NCBI RefSeq assembly: GCF_014700075.1
Contig: NZ_JACXBU010000005.1
Coordinates: 124,001 to 188,000, forward strand
Direction of reading: 5' to 3'
Origin: Pseudomonas sp. JM0905a
GTDB lineage: Bacteria > Pseudomonadota > Gammaproteobacteria > Pseudomonadales > Pseudomonadaceae
Length of the DNA: 64,000 bases
Position 1 is the first letter of the stretch, and the number at the start of each line of letters is the position of its first letter. The notes under the pieces were generated by a model that did no database searches, was not told where the DNA came from, and worked only from the letters and a program-made list of their open reading frames with translations. A program made the translations under genes and the position numbers. Positions 26,637 to 35,370 of this stretch are shown in pieces.

Positions 26637-27788
26637 TTATTGGGCGCGGGCTTGTTTGTCCGGATTATTGGACAGGGTCTGGTCGGGCGCGATGGCGACG
26701 TGGGAGCCGTTATCCAGCTTGAGCTGGCCGGAAGTCACGACTTCTTCGCCAGCCTGGAGGCCCTTGAGGACCACGACCTTGCCGTCGCGGCGTTCGCCGG
26801 TTTCGACGAAGCGGCGCTCCACCACCAGCTGAGGCTGGCCGTCCTGGCCTTTCTCGGGTTCGCCCTCGGCGTTCTTCTTCTCGTCGATCACGTACACCGA
26901 GTTGCCATAGAGGGTGTAGGTGATGGCGCTTTCCGAAACCACGACGCGCTCCTGGTCGCCCGGCAGCAGTACTTCGAGATTGGCGAACATGCCGGGCAAC
27001 AGCTTGCCATCTGGGTTCTGCAACACGGCGCGCACCTGCAGGTTGCGGGTGGCTTCTTCGACCTTGGGATTGAGTGCGGCAATGTCGCCTTCGAAGGATT
27101 CGCCCGGGAACGCGGCAACGCTGATGCGCACCTTCTGGCCAACCTTCAGCAGCGGCGCGGATTGTTCCGGCAGGAAGAAGTCGACGAACAGGGTGTTGAG
27201 GTCCTGCAGGGTGGCGATGATGGTGCCCGAGGAAAGGAAATCACCAACGTCCACCTGGCGGATGCCGATGGTGCCGGAAAAGGGTGCGACGATGCGTTTC
27301 TTGTCCATCAGGGCCTTGAGCTGGGCAACCTTGCCAGTGGCGGCCTGGAGTTCTGAGGACAGGCGGTCGAACTCGCTCTTGGAGATGTTCTGCCGGCTGA
27401 CCAGGCTGCGGCCTCGCTCGAACTCGACACGAGCCAGGGACAGTTCGGCCTCGGCGGTAGCCAGGCTGGCGCGTTCGACGTCGCTGTCCATCTGGATCAG
27501 CGGCTGGCCGACCTTGATCTTCTCGCCGGAAAGGAACAGCACGTCCTGGACAGTACCGCTGGCTTCTACGGTGAGGTCGACGCCCTGGAAGGCTTTCAGC
27601 GAACCGATGGCCGGCAGGCGGCTTTGCCAGGGCAGCTCGACGGCTTTCTCGGCGGAGACGCTGATGGGAGGCTGGGGCGCAGAGAATTGCTGGATCTGTT
27701 GGTAGATCGAGAGAAATTTATAGGCGGCAAGGGCGGCCACCACGAGGGCAACCACCCCCAGCATGATGAGCATGCGGCGGAGCAACAT
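26637..27788 (-). CDS. mexV: RND efflux periplasmic adaptor (MexV-like)
   Basis: The 383-residue membrane-fusion protein has an N-terminal anchor or signal (LIMLGVVALVVAALAAYKFL), a split lipoyl domain (ASGTVQDVLFLSGEKIKVGQPLIQMD and RIVAPFSGTIGIRQVDVGDFLSSG), an alpha-hairpin between them (ASLATAEAELSLARVEFERG...LSSELQAATGKVAQLKAL) and beta-barrel plus membrane-proximal domains. There is no lipobox cysteine. It bridges the pump to the outer-membrane channel. It is the first gene of a two-gene operon with the permease. A promoter-like -35/-10 pair overlaps a partial dyad upstream (27840-27868). Confidence 0.86.
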   Translation of the reverse strand: MLLRRMLIMLGVVALVVAALAAYKFLSIYQQIQQFSAPQPPISVSAEKAVELPWQSRLPAIGSLKAFQGVDLTVEASGTVQDVLFLSGEKIKVGQPLIQMDSDVERASLATAEAELSLARVEFERGRSLVSRQNISKSEFDRLSSELQAATGKVAQLKALMDKKRIVAPFSGTIGIRQVDVGDFLSSGTIIATLQDLNTLFVDFFLPEQSAPLLKVGQKVRISVAAFPGESFEGDIAALNPKVEEATRNLQVRAVLQNPDGKLLPGMFANLEVLLPGDQERVVVSESAITYTLYGNSVYVIDEKKNAEGEPEKGQDGQPQLVVERRFVETGERRDGKVVVLKGLQAGEEVVTSGQLKLDNGSHVAIAPDQTLSNNPDKQARAQ

Positions 27789-27839
27789 ATTCCGGTTCCT
27801 TGGCAGGGGAAAAGAGGCCTGGGAATAGGCGAGGCAAGC

Positions 27840-27868
27840 ACCTTAGTACCAGAGTTAGACCAAGTCAA
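27840..27868 (-). promoter_or_regulatory. candidate mexVW promoter with overlapping dyad
   Basis: On the minus strand TTGACT (27868-27863) and TAAGGT (27845-27840) are separated by 17 bp. Between them an imperfect dyad CTTGGT...ACTAAG (27842-27864) fills the spacer, as in operators of repressors or MerR-type activators. The -10 match is weak. Confidence 0.35.
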
Positions 27869-28029
27869 AGGCAAGAAATTGCAGAAGATTGCCTTCAGCG
27901 GAATAGTCGCTTTTAGGTGGGGGAAATCGACGGAGATCGCGCTTTTTTAGAACTTTTGATCAGGTGCATACCTGGCGGTTACTGATCGGCGGTCCAGAAG
28001 TGCGTGGCACGTCCCTGTGCCATCTGCGA

Positions 28030-29661
28030 TCAGGCGTGGAGGCGGGCGGTGAGCTGGTTGAGGTCGCCGGAAAGGCCGTGCAGGTGCTGGCTGGCGCCCT
28101 GGGTGCGCTGTACGTTGCCCTCGTTGGTGGTGGCGATGGCGGTGATCTCGGTGAGGTTGCGCGAGATGTCCTCGGCCACGGAGGTCTGCTCCTCCGCCGC
28201 CGTGGCGATCTGTCGGTTCATGTCTCGGATCGCTTCCACCGCATCGGTGATGCGCTGCAGCATGGCGCCGGCCTCGGTGACCTGGGCGACGCTTTCCTCG
28301 CTGCGGGTCTGGCCGCTCTCGATGGCGCGCACGGCGTTCAGGGCACCGGTCTGCACGGTGTCGATGATCTGGTGGATCTCGGCGGTGGATTCTGCGGTGC
28401 GCTGGGCCAGGGTGCGGACTTCGTCGGCGACCACGGCGAAGCCGCGGCCCTGGTCGCCCGCACGGGCGGCTTCGATGGCGGCGTTCAGGGCCAGCAGGTT
28501 GGTCTGCTCGGCGATGCCGCGAATCACTTCCAGCACCTTGCCGATGCGGCCGCTGTCGCTTTCCAGGCGGCGGATCACTTCAGCGGTATTGGCTATCTCG
28601 CCACGCATGCTGGTGATGCTGTGGATGGTTGCCTGCATCACCGCGCCACCCTGCTGCGCCGAATGGTCGGCCTGGTCCGCTGCGCCGGCGGCTTCGGCGG
28701 CATGGCGCGCGACTTCCTGGGCGGTGGCCGACATCTCGTGCATGGCGGTCGCCACCTGGTCGGTGCGGGAAAACTGCTCGCGGGTGCCTTCGGCCATCAC
28801 GCTGGCGATGGCGTGGAGTTCGCCGCTGGCGCTGTCCAGTTGGTCGGTGCTCCGCTTGAGGCGGTTGAAGGTGTCGGCGAGGAAATCCCGCAGGGTGTTG
28901 GCGGCACGTGCCAGGCGGCCGAGCTCGTCTTCGCGGGTGGCCTCCACGTGCTGGCCGAAGTTGCCCTGGCTGAGCTGGGCGATGTAGTCGATCAGCGAGG
29001 TGATGGGCGCGATCAGGTTGCGGTTGATCAGCCACAGGCTGAACAGGCCGATGCCGAGGCTCGACAGCAGCATGACCACGATGCCCAGGTTGACGGTGCT
29101 GTCGGCGCTGGCGCTGATGGCCTCGGACTGCTGGTTGCCACGGGCGTGCAGCTCGGCCACCAGGGCGCTCATCTGCTCGCTGGCGGCACGGTCGATACCC
29201 TTGACTGCGTTGTCCCCGGCCACCGGGTCGGCGCCCGCAGCGACAAACGCGTCGCGGCCCTTGCGGTAGGCGATGCCGAGGTTGCGGTGCTCGTTGCGCA
29301 GGCTTTCCACCTTGCTCCTGAGGACGCTGTCGCCCAGGTCCTGGGCCTTGTCCACCAGCTTGCCGAGCACGGCCTGGACCTTGGCTTCCTGGCCTTCGAA
29401 CTGGCTCCAGTACTTGTTCAGGTTCTCCTGGTCTTTGCCGCGCAGGAGCACGTTCTTCCACTCCTGGACCTGCACCTTGAACTCGAGGTTGGCCTCATCC
29501 ACAAGGCTTGATGCTTCCAGCGTGCCGTCCACCAGCCCGCGATAGGACTGGATGCCGCCGGAAAGGAAGTGGAAACAGGCCTGGGCGGTCAGCAGCAGCA
29601 AAAGCAGGCTGCCGCCCAGCAGGGTGAGGATCTGGCCACGCAGGGAGCGTCGCAGAGACAT
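28030..29661 (-). CDS. methyl-accepting chemotaxis protein
   Basis: The start at [17 protein letters not shown] (29661) gives 543 residues. TM1 ([19 protein letters not shown]) is followed by a ~155-residue all-helical periplasmic sensor, TM2 ([21 protein letters not shown]), a HAMP domain ([25 protein letters not shown]...[17 protein letters not shown]) and a cytoplasmic coiled coil with the conserved tip [45 protein letters not shown]. It signals to CheA/CheW. The ligand is unknown; the helical sensor is of the four-helix-bundle kind. No pentapeptide for CheR binding is present at the C-terminus (ends TARLHA). It appears monocistronic. Confidence 0.92.
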   Translation of the reverse strand: MSLRRSLRGQILTLLGGSLLLLLLTAQACFHFLSGGIQSYRGLVDGTLEASSLVDEANLEFKVQVQEWKNVLLRGKDQENLNKYWSQFEGQEAKVQAVLGKLVDKAQDLGDSVLRSKVESLRNEHRNLGIAYRKGRDAFVAAGADPVAGDNAVKGIDRAASEQMSALVAELHARGNQQSEAISASADSTVNLGIVVMLLSSLGIGLFSLWLINRNLIAPITSLIDYIAQLSQGNFGQHVEATREDELGRLARAANTLRDFLADTFNRLKRSTDQLDSASGELHAIASVMAEGTREQFSRTDQVATAMHEMSATAQEVARHAAEAAGAADQADHSAQQGGAVMQATIHSITSMRGEIANTAEVIRRLESDSGRIGKVLEVIRGIAEQTNLLALNAAIEAARAGDQGRGFAVVADEVRTLAQRTAESTAEIHQIIDTVQTGALNAVRAIESGQTRSEESVAQVTEAGAMLQRITDAVEAIRDMNRQIATAAEEQTSVAEDISRNLTEITAIATTNEGNVQRTQGASQHLHGLSGDLNQLTARLHA

Positions 29662-29878
29662 GGTGTTGCGCCTCTTGGAATAGGAAAGGAGATGTGGGCT
29701 CTCTACCAGACGAATGTTGCAGTTGTGCGATCGCCGGAAGGGCGCGTTGGGGCACGTCGGGCAGGCATTCACTTAGTCGGTACGGCGAGGTGCGGCTGAA
29801 GGGCGAAAACAGGGAATTCGTGGGCTACGGAAGTGCCAGGAAGCCAGGCGGGGCGGGGCTTTCGCTCAGAGACCTTGT

Positions 29879-29922
29879 ACTGTGGGAGCGAATTCATTCG
29901 CGAATGAATTCGCTCCCACAGT
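29879..29922. repeat. perfect 44-bp palindrome (REP-family)
   Basis: The half ACTGTGGGAGCGAATTCATTCG at 29879-29900 is followed immediately by its exact reverse complement. It is a variant of the GGCGAATGAATTCGCC repeat family joined head to head. It starts 3 bp beyond the stop of the DUF1513 gene and could form a 22-bp hairpin or cruciform. Confidence 0.95.
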
Positions 29923-29925
29923 CAA

Positions 29926-31020
29926 TCAGGCCAGGTGCAGGTGGTTGTCCCAGAAGCTGGCCGGCAGTTGCAGCGGGGTGGCGCTGAACTGCTCGCCACG
30001 GCAGTCGTACAGGCGGCAGCGGCCCTGGCCGGAGGTGACGACGAAGCCGTCTTTCACCGCGCCGACGCCTGCGCAGTCCGGCAGGGGGACATCCAGGCGC
30101 ACGGCGCCGCTGTCCAGGTCCCAGATGAAGAAGCGGTTGCCCCGTGGCGCGGTCAGGGCCACCAGGCGCAGTTCGTCATGGATGGCGACGCTGGCGGTGT
30201 ACTGGACCATCGCCAGGCGTTGCTCGTCTTCCAGCGGGAAGGGCTGGAAGGGCTGGCCGGGACGCTTGATGGCGAGCAGGTCGGCGTGGTCGCTGGCATC
30301 ACCCATGTACTGCTGGCCGGCGACTATGGTGCCGTCGGCACCGATGGCCAGGTGACGGATGCTGTTCATCTGTTGCGGCAGGGTTTCCTTCGACAGCAGG
30401 CTGCCGTCGCGGCGCATCAGCACCAGGCTCGGCTCCATGGCATCGAGGTTCATCTCCACCCGGCTCTCCGCTTCGGTGCGGATGCCGCCGTTGGCCACCA
30501 CCAGGGTTTCGCCGTCGGGCATCCAGTACACCTGGTGCGGGCCCAGGCCGTGGGTGGAAAGCTCGCCGTCGTGAATCAACTGGCCGCCTGCGAAGCGATA
30601 GCGGCCGAGCATGCCCCGGCCCGGATCGGTGGTGTCGTTCTCGGTGGCGTAGAGCCACTGGCCGTCGCGATGCCAGACGCCATGGCCGTAGAAGTGGCGA
30701 TTTTTCTGTGAGGTCAGCGTCTGTAGCAGGCGGCCGTCGCGCAGGTCCACCAGGTAGCTTTCGGTACCCGGACGACGGGCCACGAAGAGCGCTACCGGCT
30801 CGCTGGGATGCAGGGCAATGTCATGGCAGCGCTGGGCCACGCGGGTGGCGAACACCTGCGTGCCATCCAGGCGGTAGCCGACCGCGTAATGGTGGCCGTC
30901 GGCGTCGTCGCGGGCGGAGAGCAGCAGGGGAGAGTCGCCTTTGCGGCTCAGGGTCCAGCCGCCCAGGCCGACGGCACCGAGCAGCAGGCTGGCGAGAGTG
31001 AGGACCTGGCGCCGGAGCAT
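29926..31020 (-). CDS. DUF1513 beta-propeller-like exported protein
   Basis: The ATG at 31020 gives 364 residues. The N-terminus MLRRQVLTLASLLLGAVGLGGW resembles a Tat or Sec signal (RR followed by a hydrophobic stretch). The rest shows repeated WD-like beta blades (YAVGYRLDGTQVFATRVAQRCHDIALHP, FYGHGVWHRDGQWLYATEND, GPHQVYWMPDGETLVVANGGI), as in DUF1513 proteins, probably a periplasmic propeller. It is the last gene of an imelysin/DUF1111 operon (one base after the imelysin stop), the same order as PA4373-PA4370. Function unknown; iron handling is inferred from context. The longer upstream frame is inside the imelysin gene. Confidence 0.85.
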   Translation of the reverse strand: MLRRQVLTLASLLLGAVGLGGWTLSRKGDSPLLLSARDDADGHHYAVGYRLDGTQVFATRVAQRCHDIALHPSEPVALFVARRPGTESYLVDLRDGRLLQTLTSQKNRHFYGHGVWHRDGQWLYATENDTTDPGRGMLGRYRFAGGQLIHDGELSTHGLGPHQVYWMPDGETLVVANGGIRTEAESRVEMNLDAMEPSLVLMRRDGSLLSKETLPQQMNSIRHLAIGADGTIVAGQQYMGDASDHADLLAIKRPGQPFQPFPLEDEQRLAMVQYTASVAIHDELRLVALTAPRGNRFFIWDLDSGAVRLDVPLPDCAGVGAVKDGFVVTSGQGRCRLYDCRGEQFSATPLQLPASFWDNHLHLA

Positions 31021-31021
31021 C

Positions 31022-32086
31022 TCAGTCACCGTCGTTGGCGTTGAAGCCGAGTTGCACGCCCAGGGCTTTGGCCAGTTCGCCGGAGTGCAGGCGCTGGACG
31101 CGATCCAGGCTGTCGTAGAAGTCGTTGACCTGTTTGCGGCCTTCTTCGCTGGCCAGCAGCTCGCCCAGGGGCTGCTTGAGGGCGTCGAGCTTGCCGCGGG
31201 CCTCGCTGTAACTGGCGTCGATCTTCTCCGCCAGGGCCTTCTGGTCATCGCCCAGCAGGCTGCGGATGCCGTGCTTGTCGACGCCCAGCCAGAGGGACTC
31301 GGCGCTGGCCAGGGCGGCGGAGACGTTGGAGAGGGAGGTTTCGCTGCGCCAGGCTTCGGCCTGCATCGGCTGGGGCAGGCCTTTGGTCTGGCGGCCCAGC
31401 GGGGTGCCGAGCTTCTTCTTCAGGGTATCCAGGGCGGTGACCTGGACGCGCAGCAGCTCGGAGATGGCTTCGTGGGAGTCGGCGTAACGCTGGTTGGGGA
31501 ACTTGCTCAACTGGTCGAGCATGCCGTCCTTGCTGTTCCAGCGTGCGAGGATTTCCTCGGCCAGGGTCTTCTGGCGTTCACCGATGGCCTGCAGCAGCGG
31601 GCAATAGCGTTCCTTCTGGGCGTTGTCGGCCATGTCCAGGTTGCTGTCGAAGAGGATGTACTCGTAGGCCGACAGACCCTGCACGACCACGCTGGCCTTG
31701 GCCAGGGCAGTGGCGTCGATGTTCGGCTGGGCCTTGACCAACTGCTCTACCTGACGACCGACCAGGTTCTTCTTGTCCGGCCAGAACTGCACCTGCCACG
31801 CGCGGTTACCTTCGGCCAGCGGGCCTACCATCAGCGGCTGCAATTCGGCCCAGGCTTTCTGTGCAACCAGGAAGTCGGCACGTGCCTTGGCCAGGTCTTC
31901 CTTGCCGGAGCAGAAGGCCAGGGCGCTGGCGGCGAGCTGGCGGTCCGCTTCGACCCAACGGCTGTAGGTGGGCAGAATCACTTCCTTGGCCAGGGCGGCC
32001 GCGGTCTGCGCCTGCTGGTCCTGCGGGGCGCAGGCGCCGAGGGCCAGTGCGGCGAGGCTGGTGAACAGCAGTTTGGGGCGGAACAT
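31022..32086 (-). CDS. imelysin-family lipoprotein
   Basis: The 354-residue protein begins with a lipoprotein signal (LFTSLAALALGAC, Cys at 19). The mature region is the two-helical-bundle imelysin domain (EVILPTYSRWVEADRQLAASALAFCSGKEDLAKARADFLVAQKAWAELQPLM) with a second repeat after residue 170. Imelysin domains occur in EfeO, IrpA and IcmP-type proteins, linked to iron uptake rather than proven proteolysis. The canonical GxHxxE motif is replaced by QGLSAYEYILFDS, so metal binding may differ from that of the larger imelysin gene nearby. It lies 10 bp after the DUF1111 gene. Confidence 0.86.
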   Translation of the reverse strand: MFRPKLLFTSLAALALGACAPQDQQAQTAAALAKEVILPTYSRWVEADRQLAASALAFCSGKEDLAKARADFLVAQKAWAELQPLMVGPLAEGNRAWQVQFWPDKKNLVGRQVEQLVKAQPNIDATALAKASVVVQGLSAYEYILFDSNLDMADNAQKERYCPLLQAIGERQKTLAEEILARWNSKDGMLDQLSKFPNQRYADSHEAISELLRVQVTALDTLKKKLGTPLGRQTKGLPQPMQAEAWRSETSLSNVSAALASAESLWLGVDKHGIRSLLGDDQKALAEKIDASYSEARGKLDALKQPLGELLASEEGRKQVNDFYDSLDRVQRLHSGELAKALGVQLGFNANDGD

Positions 32087-32096
32087 GCGTGGCTCC

Positions 32097-33524
32097 TTAT
32101 AGGGAATTCAGGAAAGCCAGCAGCGCAGCACGCTGCTCGGCGTTGTAATTCAGGACTTTCTGCTTCGCCGCTTCGGCTTCACCGCCGTGCCAGAGAATGG
32201 CTTCCAGCAGGTTGCGCGCACGGCCATCGTGCAGGAACTGGGTGTGTCCGCTCACCGCTTCGGTCAGGCCGATACCCCATAGCGGAGGGGTGCGCCAGTC
32301 GCGACCGCCGGCCTGGAACTCGGTGCGGCCATCGGCGAGGCCTTCACCCATGTCGTGGAGCAGCAGGTCGCTGTAGGGACGGATCACCTGGTTGGCCAGC
32401 TCGGGTTCGGCGGCACTGGCCGCGGTGGTGAAACTCGGGGTGTGGCAGGACTGACAACCGGCTTGATGGAACAGGCCCTTGCCATCCAGCACCTGTGCGG
32501 CGCCCACCTCGCGCCGGGCCGGCACGGCCAGGTTGCGGGTGTAGAACAGCACGAGGGACAGGATGTTGTCGCTGACTTCCGGCTCGCCACCATTTACCGC
32601 AGCCTTGCAAGCGGTCTGCGCCGCCGTGCAGTCATCTTTTGGCAGGGAAGTGGTGGTCAGGCCCATATCACCAGAGAAGGCGTGAAAATTCTGTTGGTTC
32701 AGGTTCGGCTGTCCGGCCTTCCAGCCGAAGCGGCCGAGCACCGTCTTGCCGGCTACGTCGTCCCAGACCTGGTTGGCGCGACCGCGGATACCGTCGCCAT
32801 CGCGGTCGTCCGGATCGGCATTGGCGAGGATCGCGGATTCCGGAATCGCCTCCAGCAGGCCGAGGCCGATCATCGGCGGGGCGACCCGTGCGGAGAACAG
32901 GGTGTCAGGGTGCATCGGGCCGTAGCCGAGTCGGGTGATTTCCAGGCGCGGCTTGCGCAGCTCGACGGTGGTGCCGTCGGCGAAGGCCACCGGCACGCTG
33001 TCGTAGCTGACCCGCACCTTGCCCTCGGGTTCGACACCGGGAATCGAAACGTCCTGCAACTGGCCGCCGTACACCGGCTCCGGCACCACACCCAGGCGTT
33101 CCAACTGCTGCGCGTGGGCGGCCGAGGCATCGGCGGGGATCGACAGGCGCACCAGCATGGACACCGAATTGTTCGCACCCGGAGCCGGAGGATGGCCACG
33201 GCCGTCCTTCACATGGCAGTTCTGGCAGGCGTTGGTGTTGAACAGGGGGCCCAGGCCGTCGCGCGCCGTGGTGGTGGCGGGGGCGATCACCCAGGGGTTG
33301 CGGAAAAAGCTGTTGCCCACGCTGAAGTCCAGCCGGCGCGAAGGCGTCAGGTTGGCCGAGGGCATGGAGAAGGCGTTGTGGTCGAACTGGCCGACTGTCG
33401 CGGCGCCGCCGGAGAGCTGTTCGCCGGGCTCGGCCTGGGTAAACCGCGGAGCGTCGTCACAGGCACTGAGGCTGAGGGCCAGCAGCAGGGGCGACAGGCG
33501 GCGAAGGGCCGGTGGAGCGAGCAT
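32097..33524 (-). CDS. di-haem oxidoreductase family (DUF1111) lipoprotein
   Basis: The chosen ATG gives 475 residues with lipoprotein signal LSPLLLALSLSAC (Cys ~20). Two haem-c motifs are present: NACQNCHVKDGRGHPP and AGCQSCHTPSF. Between and after them are typical DUF1111 segments (DGDGIRGRANQVWD, LGRFGWKAGQPNL, TPPLWGIGLTEAVSGHTQFLHDGRARNLLEAILWHGGEA). The protein resembles MauG/cytochrome-c-peroxidase-related di-haem enzymes; it would act in the periplasm. It is encoded between two imelysin genes. The frame continues 70 codons upstream through the repeat region and is not coding there. Confidence 0.88.
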   Translation of the reverse strand: MLAPPALRRLSPLLLALSLSACDDAPRFTQAEPGEQLSGGAATVGQFDHNAFSMPSANLTPSRRLDFSVGNSFFRNPWVIAPATTTARDGLGPLFNTNACQNCHVKDGRGHPPAPGANNSVSMLVRLSIPADASAAHAQQLERLGVVPEPVYGGQLQDVSIPGVEPEGKVRVSYDSVPVAFADGTTVELRKPRLEITRLGYGPMHPDTLFSARVAPPMIGLGLLEAIPESAILANADPDDRDGDGIRGRANQVWDDVAGKTVLGRFGWKAGQPNLNQQNFHAFSGDMGLTTTSLPKDDCTAAQTACKAAVNGGEPEVSDNILSLVLFYTRNLAVPARREVGAAQVLDGKGLFHQAGCQSCHTPSFTTAASAAEPELANQVIRPYSDLLLHDMGEGLADGRTEFQAGGRDWRTPPLWGIGLTEAVSGHTQFLHDGRARNLLEAILWHGGEAEAAKQKVLNYNAEQRAALLAFLNSL

Positions 33525-33827
33525 TGGCGGGGTCCGGTCGGCGAGAAACAGGCGGGCAAGCTTATCAGGACTGGGGGCTCTGAATAAGAGGGATTTGCGT
33601 TTGGCAACGTATCTGCCGGGGAGAGTTCGACTGAATGTTGTAGGGGCGATTTCAATCGCCAAGCAGGACGAAGTTCTGCCCTGAAGTCCCGCGGGGGCAG
33701 CTGCGCCGCCCTTGGCGAATGAATTCGCCCCCACAGGAAGAGCAGCCCGTCAGGGGGGAATTCACTGGACATAAAAAAGCGGATGCGGCACTGGGCCGCA
33801 TCCGCTTCTTGCCTGCTAACGCGTCGA
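33525..33827. repeat. 303-bp gap with paired REP-like elements and icmP terminator
   Basis: No gene is seen. GGCGATTTCAATCGCC (33645-33660) and an inverted GGCGAATGAATTCGCC (33714-33729) form the same ~100-bp composite as at 16275-16374. The icmP terminator follows at 33773-33807. The promoter for the DUF1111-imelysin-DUF1513 operon, if separate from icmP, must lie in the first ~110 bp. Confidence 0.8.
33773..33807 (-). terminator. intrinsic terminator of icmP
   Basis: On the minus strand a perfect 13-bp stem (AAGCGGATGCGGC with its complement, 5-nt loop) is followed by six T residues. Confidence 0.92.
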
Positions 33828-35168
33828 TCAGAACTGGTGATCGGCGTTGTCCGGCTTCAGGTCGGTGATGCCGAGCTTGCCGGCGGCTTCTTCGATGGCG
33901 CCGGTCTGCTTGACCAGGGAGGCGATGGCGTCACGCACCAGTTGCTGGCCGGCGGTGTTGTCGGCGGCGATCAGCTGGTCGAAATGCACGCCCTTGTTGG
34001 CGCTGTCCACCAGGGCTTGCAGCTTGCCTTCGGTGGCTTCCAGGTCGGCCTTCACGGTGGTGTCGGTCTGGGCGTCGACCTTGGCGACCAGGGAGGACAG
34101 GCTCGGACCGGTCAGGGTAGTGCCGTCGACCTTCTTGTACTCGCCCAGGTAGACGTTGCGGATGCCCTTGCCGTTGTAGAAGTGCGAGTTGTGTGTGTTG
34201 TCGCTGAAGCAGTCGTGCTCGTCTTCGGTGGAGTTGGCTTCCAGGGCGACCTTCATGCGTTCGCCGGCCAGTTCGCCGAGGGACAGGCTGCCCATGCCGA
34301 AGAGCATCTTGCGCAGGCCGGACTCGGCCGGTTCGGCTTCCAGCTTGGCGCGATAGTTGTCGGCAACGCCGGCTTTCCACTGGCCGACCATGTATTCCAG
34401 GTCGGAAACCAGCAGGTCGGTGGCGGCCTTCAGGTACGCGCGACGACGCTCGGTATTGCCGCCGGTGGCGCCTTCGCCAACCACGTAGTCGGTGGCGGGA
34501 CGGTTACCGGCGCCCGGGCCGGTGCCGTTCAGGTCCTGGCCCCAGAGGAGGAATTCGATGGCGTGGTAGCCGGTGGCGACGTTGGCTTCGGAGCCGCCCA
34601 GCTCGTTCAGGCTGGCCAGCTTCTCACCGGTGATCTCGGTGACGTCGATCTTGTCTTCGCCAACCTGGATGGTGGTGTTGGCGATGATGTTGGCGGTGGC
34701 GCCGGGGTTGCCCAGGGCGTGCTGGTAGTCAGCGGCGACGTAGTCGATCAGGCCTTCGTCCAGCGGCCAGGCGTTCAACTGGCCTTCCCAGTCGTCGACC
34801 ACCGGGTTGCCGAAGCGGAACACTTCGGTCTGCATGTAGGGCACGCGGGCGGCCAGCCAGGCTTCACGGGCGGCTTTCAGGGTGTCGGCATCGGGCTTGG
34901 CGAGGAAGGCGTCAACGGCCTTCTGCAGGTTCACGCCGGTGGTGTGGGCGTCGGTGAATACGGCCAGGGCGAGGTCGGCGTAGTGGGCCACGACCTTCTT
35001 GGCTTCGGCCTCGTCGACCTTGGCAGTTGCAGCCGGGGCTGCGGCAGTGCTGGTGGCGGCCGGGGCGGCGGCTTGCGGTGCTGCAGCTTCTTTCTTGTCT
35101 TCACCGCAACCGGCGAGGGCGATAGCGATGGCGAGCAGGCTGGCGGCTGCCAGGGGCTTACGAATCAT
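33828..35168 (-). CDS. icmP: imelysin-family lipoprotein IcmP (insulin-cleaving metalloprotease homologue)
   Basis: The ATG at 35168 gives 446 residues, the length of P. aeruginosa IcmP. The lipoprotein signal LLAIAIALAGCGED (Cys ~18) is followed by an Ala-rich linker and the imelysin domain with the GxHxxE motif in TGYHAIEFLLWGQDLNGTGPG. The remainder (HDCFSDNTHNSHFYNGKGIRNVYLGEY) is also typical. IcmP cleaves insulin in vitro; homologues (IrpA, EfeO-type) are iron-regulated envelope proteins. A Fur-like box lies 64 bp upstream. It is followed by a strong terminator, so the three downstream genes probably have their own promoter. The longer frame upstream lacks a signal sequence. Confidence 0.9.
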   Translation of the reverse strand: MIRKPLAAASLLAIAIALAGCGEDKKEAAAPQAAAPAATSTAAAPAATAKVDEAEAKKVVAHYADLALAVFTDAHTTGVNLQKAVDAFLAKPDADTLKAAREAWLAARVPYMQTEVFRFGNPVVDDWEGQLNAWPLDEGLIDYVAADYQHALGNPGATANIIANTTIQVGEDKIDVTEITGEKLASLNELGGSEANVATGYHAIEFLLWGQDLNGTGPGAGNRPATDYVVGEGATGGNTERRRAYLKAATDLLVSDLEYMVGQWKAGVADNYRAKLEAEPAESGLRKMLFGMGSLSLGELAGERMKVALEANSTEDEHDCFSDNTHNSHFYNGKGIRNVYLGEYKKVDGTTLTGPSLSSLVAKVDAQTDTTVKADLEATEGKLQALVDSANKGVHFDQLIAADNTAGQQLVRDAIASLVKQTGAIEEAAGKLGITDLKPDNADHQF

Positions 35169-35231
35169 GGGCGAGGTCCTTTGCTTCTGGGTGATGGCAA
35201 TGTGAAGTTGCGCAAATGAAAACCGCAACAT

Positions 35232-35250
35232 AATGCGAAAGATTTTCATT
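35232..35250 (+). promoter_or_regulatory. Fur-like box upstream of icmP
   Basis: AATGCGAAAGATTTTCATT lies in an AT-rich patch 64 bp before the icmP start. Sixteen of 19 positions are identical to the site at the fecI-type gene (14767-14785, minus strand). Confidence 0.55.
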
Positions 35251-35370
35251 TTTGGAAAGGCTGTTGTCGGGCGTTTTGCAACAGCTGAGTACGGGGTCTC
35301 CGCATCCTTGGCCAAACACCATTAGAATCGCTGCAGCCCCCATGACCCGCAGCCTGAAGGAGAAGCCTGC

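Noticed and set aside
24733..26832. 699-codon plus-strand frame opposite the RND permease gene
   Set aside because: Highly charged, low-complexity His/Gly/Val/Asp translation with no domain, exactly antisense to a well-supported transporter.
29662..29772. 37-residue N-terminal extension of the chemoreceptor
   Set aside because: The extension has cysteine-rich, non-membrane composition before an obvious cytoplasmic start and TM1 at [10 protein letters not shown]; it is upstream non-coding sequence.
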